Source of the DNA: UBA1161 sp049520395
GTDB taxonomy: Bacteria > Planctomycetota > Phycisphaerae > Tepidisphaerales > Tepidisphaeraceae
Reading direction: 5' to 3'
DNA length: 14,289 nucleotides
Assembly: GCA_049520395.1 (NCBI GenBank)
Contig: JBEKPV010000112.1
Coordinates: 1 to 14,289 of the forward strand
Below the pieces are notes generated by a model. That model saw only the letters and a list, made by a program, of their open reading frames with translations. It made no database searches and had not been told where the DNA came from. The position numbers were made by a program, and so were the translations under genes. Positions 12,173 through 14,289 of the stretch are shown piece after piece (the first letter of the stretch is position 1; the number at the start of each line of letters is the position of its first letter).

Positions 12173-14095
12173 TCAAAGGCCCAATTCAACCGCCAGCCGC
12201 AGCGTCTCCGCGACGCTCCACGCCTGCGCGAAGCACCCGCACGCCCGATGCGGCTCGTTGCCTTCAAAAATTTCCGCGATCTGCCCGATGCACCCCTTCT
12301 GCATCGTCTCGATCAGCGGCGACAGCCACCGCCGCGCCTGATCCTGCGATTGCGCCGACCTCTGATTCACCCGCAAATACGCCTCCAAAAACGCCCCCAA
12401 CAGCCACGGCCAAACCGTCCCGTTGTGATACGCCTCATCCCGCTTCCGCTGCGATCCCCTATAAACCCCGTGATATTTAGGGTCGTTCCGCGACAGCGTC
12501 CGCAATCCCACCGGCGTCAGCAATTCACGCTTCACCGTCTCCACCACCGCCGCCTGCTCCTCGTGCAACAGCGGACTATGCCGCAAACTCACCGCGAAAA
12601 TCTGGTTCGGCCGCACCGCCACATCCCGCCGCGGACCATCCACAACATCCGCCAGTCCCCGAAACGGGCTGATCCAAAAAGCCTTCCGAAAACTCCCCGC
12701 CACGCGCTGCGCCTCCGATTCATTCCCCAGCAGTTTCAGCGCATTAAACCAAAGCGCGTTGATCTCCACCGCCTTCCCCTGCCTCGGCGTAAACGCCACC
12801 CCGTCCGTCTTCGCATCCATCCACGTCAGTTGCGTCCCAAAATCCCCCTGCGTCACCAGCCCATCCGCCGGATCGACCCCGATTTTAAACCGCGTCCCCC
12901 GCGTATACCCCGCCACGATCGCCTCGCACGCCGGCCGCAACACCTCCCCCATCGTCTTCTGATCCCCCGATAGCCGCGCATATTCAAACGCCGCGTGAAT
13001 GAACCACAAACTCGCGTCCACCGTGTTGTAAGACGGCTCATTGGTGTTGTCGTCAAACCGATTCGGAATCATCCCCTCGCTGACATACTGCGCAAAAACG
13101 CTCAAAACCTGCTTCGCCTCTTCAAACCGTCCCGTCGTCAGTAGCAACCCCGGCAGCGAGATCATCGTGTCCCGCCCCCAATCCGCGAACCACGGATACC
13201 CCGCAATGATCGTCGACCCGTCCCTCTCATCCGGCGATTTCCGACTCACCACAAAATCCCCTCCCGCCCGCGCCAATCCCGCCACCGTCGGCGACGGATT
13301 CTTCCAAGGCAGCGGCGACGCCGCCCGCCGCCGACGCTCCAATTGCGCCTCCCAGTCCAGCACCCGCTCCTCCCCCGCACTCGCCCACAGCGTGATCGTC
13401 GCCGTCCCCGAAACCTTCAGCGAAAAATGCCCCGGCGTATAAAGGTCCTCCGTATCATCCAACCCGCGCTCCGTCTCCACCGAATAAATATGGCTAAACC
13501 ACCAATCCGGCTGGCACACAAATGACCCATTATCCGAAACGATCGAAACCCGATTCGCCCCGTCCTTCACCCAAACGCTTTTCTCTTCATACGCCCCCTG
13601 AAAATTCGCCTGCCCGCGCCGCAGGTGATGAAAATCCAGCAGTCGCATAAACGGCAGCAGCCGCAATTCCACCGGCCGCTCCGACACAACCGTATATCGC
13701 ACCCCCGCCACGTTCATCTTCCACGGCACCTGCACCTGCTTGATAACCCGAATCCCCTCCACCTCATATTTCCACTGTGCAAACCCCTCATTCAGTTCAA
13801 ACCGCTGCAGATATCGATCCCCGCGCGGATGAAACCGATCGAAAAACTGATTGATTGAAAATTCCAGCAACCGGCTTTCATCCCCATCGACAACCAGAAT
13901 CTCCCCCACCCGATTCAGCAGCATCACCCGCCCCACCGGCGGCGTCGTCGCCGCGCACAGCAATCCGTGATACCGCCGGGTATTGCACCCCACCACCGTC
14001 CCCGCCGCATAGGTCCCCAGCCCGTTGGTGAGCAGCCACTCCTCCTCAATATGCGGACGCAGTTCCCCGTAGGTCTCGATGGCATAAAGAGACAT
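12173..14095 (-). CDS. Glycogen debranching enzyme (amylo-alpha-1,6-glucosidase type)
   Basis: The enzyme removes alpha-1,6-linked branch glucose from glycogen or limit dextrin; the family is the bacterial/archaeal 'GDE' group (N-terminal GDE_N domain plus C-terminal amylo-alpha-1,6-glucosidase domain, CAZy GH133). With ATG 14095 the product has 640 residues, the usual size; an upstream TTG at 14164 would add 23 atypical residues. GDE_N is recognised by EWLLTNGLGTYAAGTVVGCN with NTRRYHGLL (19-46) and PPVGRVMLLNRV. The (alpha/alpha)6 catalytic domain begins near 285, with GYPWFADWGRDTMISLPG (299-316), LTWMDAK (423-429), AYHNGTVWPWLLG (555-567) and GQIAEIFEGNEPH (604-616). No signal peptide, so cytoplasmic. 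It is first in a two-gene unit with the unknown secreted protein and is divergent from tRNA-Arg. No Shine-Dalgarno is evident. Confidence 0.95.
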   Translation of the reverse strand: MSLYAIETYGELRPHIEEEWLLTNGLGTYAAGTVVGCNTRRYHGLLCAATTPPVGRVMLLNRVGEILVVDGDESRLLEFSINQFFDRFHPRGDRYLQRFELNEGFAQWKYEVEGIRVIKQVQVPWKMNVAGVRYTVVSERPVELRLLPFMRLLDFHHLRRGQANFQGAYEEKSVWVKDGANRVSIVSDNGSFVCQPDWWFSHIYSVETERGLDDTEDLYTPGHFSLKVSGTATITLWASAGEERVLDWEAQLERRRRAASPLPWKNPSPTVAGLARAGGDFVVSRKSPDERDGSTIIAGYPWFADWGRDTMISLPGLLLTTGRFEEAKQVLSVFAQYVSEGMIPNRFDDNTNEPSYNTVDASLWFIHAAFEYARLSGDQKTMGEVLRPACEAIVAGYTRGTRFKIGVDPADGLVTQGDFGTQLTWMDAKTDGVAFTPRQGKAVEINALWFNALKLLGNESEAQRVAGSFRKAFWISPFRGLADVVDGPRRDVAVRPNQIFAVSLRHSPLLHEEQAAVVETVKRELLTPVGLRTLSRNDPKYHGVYRGSQRKRDEAYHNGTVWPWLLGAFLEAYLRVNQRSAQSQDQARRWLSPLIETMQKGCIGQIAEIFEGNEPHRACGCFAQAWSVAETLRLAVELGL

Positions 14096-14150
14096 GGACG
14101 GCCAGTCTGCCGCCAACCGCCTCCAAACGCAACCGTCGGCACGCCAATCC

Positions 14151-14179
14151 TTGACACCCCCCAAACCCCGCGAAATGAT
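14151..14179 (+). promoter_or_regulatory. Promoter of tRNA-Arg
   Basis: A perfect TTGACA (14151-14156) and AATGAT (14174-14179) are spaced 17 bp. Transcription would begin near 14186, about 7 nt before the mature tRNA 5' end. This is the best -35/-10 pair in the window. Confidence 0.75.
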
Positions 14180-14192
14180 ACCCCCCCTGACC

Positions 14193-14266
<74 letters not shown>

Positions 14267-14289
14267 ATGTCCCCCCGTCTCACCCACAT

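Noticed and set aside
11232..12973. Long plus-strand Arg/Pro/His-rich frames (11232-12092 and 12146-12973).
   Set aside because: Antisense shadows of the unknown secreted protein and the debranching enzyme; no domain-like pattern.

Overview
The window reads as chromosomal DNA of a GC-rich planctomycete, most likely of the Phycisphaerae/Tepidisphaera side. The grounds are the Thr/Pro-rich linker (TTLPTTLPTSQPT) after a twin-arginine signal, weak or absent Shine-Dalgarno sequences at many genes, NNC/NNG codon use, and the gene mix. The lineage is inferred from style and was not tested by any search.

Layout. Positions 1-2783 (minus) hold the membrane-arm complex I genes nuoJ, nuoK and nuoL in one tightly packed operon; nuoL runs off the left edge. 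Divergent from nuoJ, across a 209-bp gap with a MarR-type dyad, is a MarR regulator (2993-3514, plus). It converges on a small O6-alkylguanine alkyltransferase-domain gene (3525-3869, minus). A regulatory gap with a tandem 16/17-bp repeat follows, then a hotdog-fold/DUF4442-like gene (3961-4635). Next come two plus-strand genes of different base composition: an unrecognised conserved-looking gene (4704-5189) and a soluble orphan histidine kinase with an RsbRD-like sensor (5331-6512). A polytopic membrane protein (6685-7797) lies tail to tail with a PhoB-PhoR-like two-component operon (10132 down to 7849, minus), and a hairpin terminator sits between them. Divergent from phoB is an exported Rieske [2Fe-2S] protein (10391-10936) whose 3' end carries a 67-nt almost pure G tract. 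The right end holds a minus-strand pair, a glycogen debranching enzyme (14095-12173) followed by a secreted/membrane protein of unknown function (12167-10929), and a plus-strand tRNA-Arg(ACG) (14193-14266) with its own promoter.

How the parts relate. The Nuo proteins form part of the proton-pumping arm of NADH dehydrogenase; the other subunits must be encoded elsewhere or beyond the left edge. PhoB/PhoR is a complete sensor-regulator pair. The 258-bp gap between phoB and the Rieske gene contains two direct-repeat pairs with 11-bp spacing, the geometry expected of PhoB/OmpR-family sites, so autoregulation (and perhaps control of the Rieske gene) is a reasonable guess. The debranching enzyme belongs to glycogen breakdown.

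The plus strand is C-rich over G nearly everywhere regardless of gene direction. The exception is about 4700-6540, where the skew weakens or reverses, marking the unknown gene plus the orphan kinase as a possible insert. I do not see a defence island, CRISPR array, insertion sequence or a clearly new multi-gene system. The most unusual items are the G tract in the Rieske gene, the 11-bp-spaced repeats at phoB, the skew-breaking islet, the extended NuoJ, and the membrane gene whose apparent reading frame extends upstream of any normal start codon.
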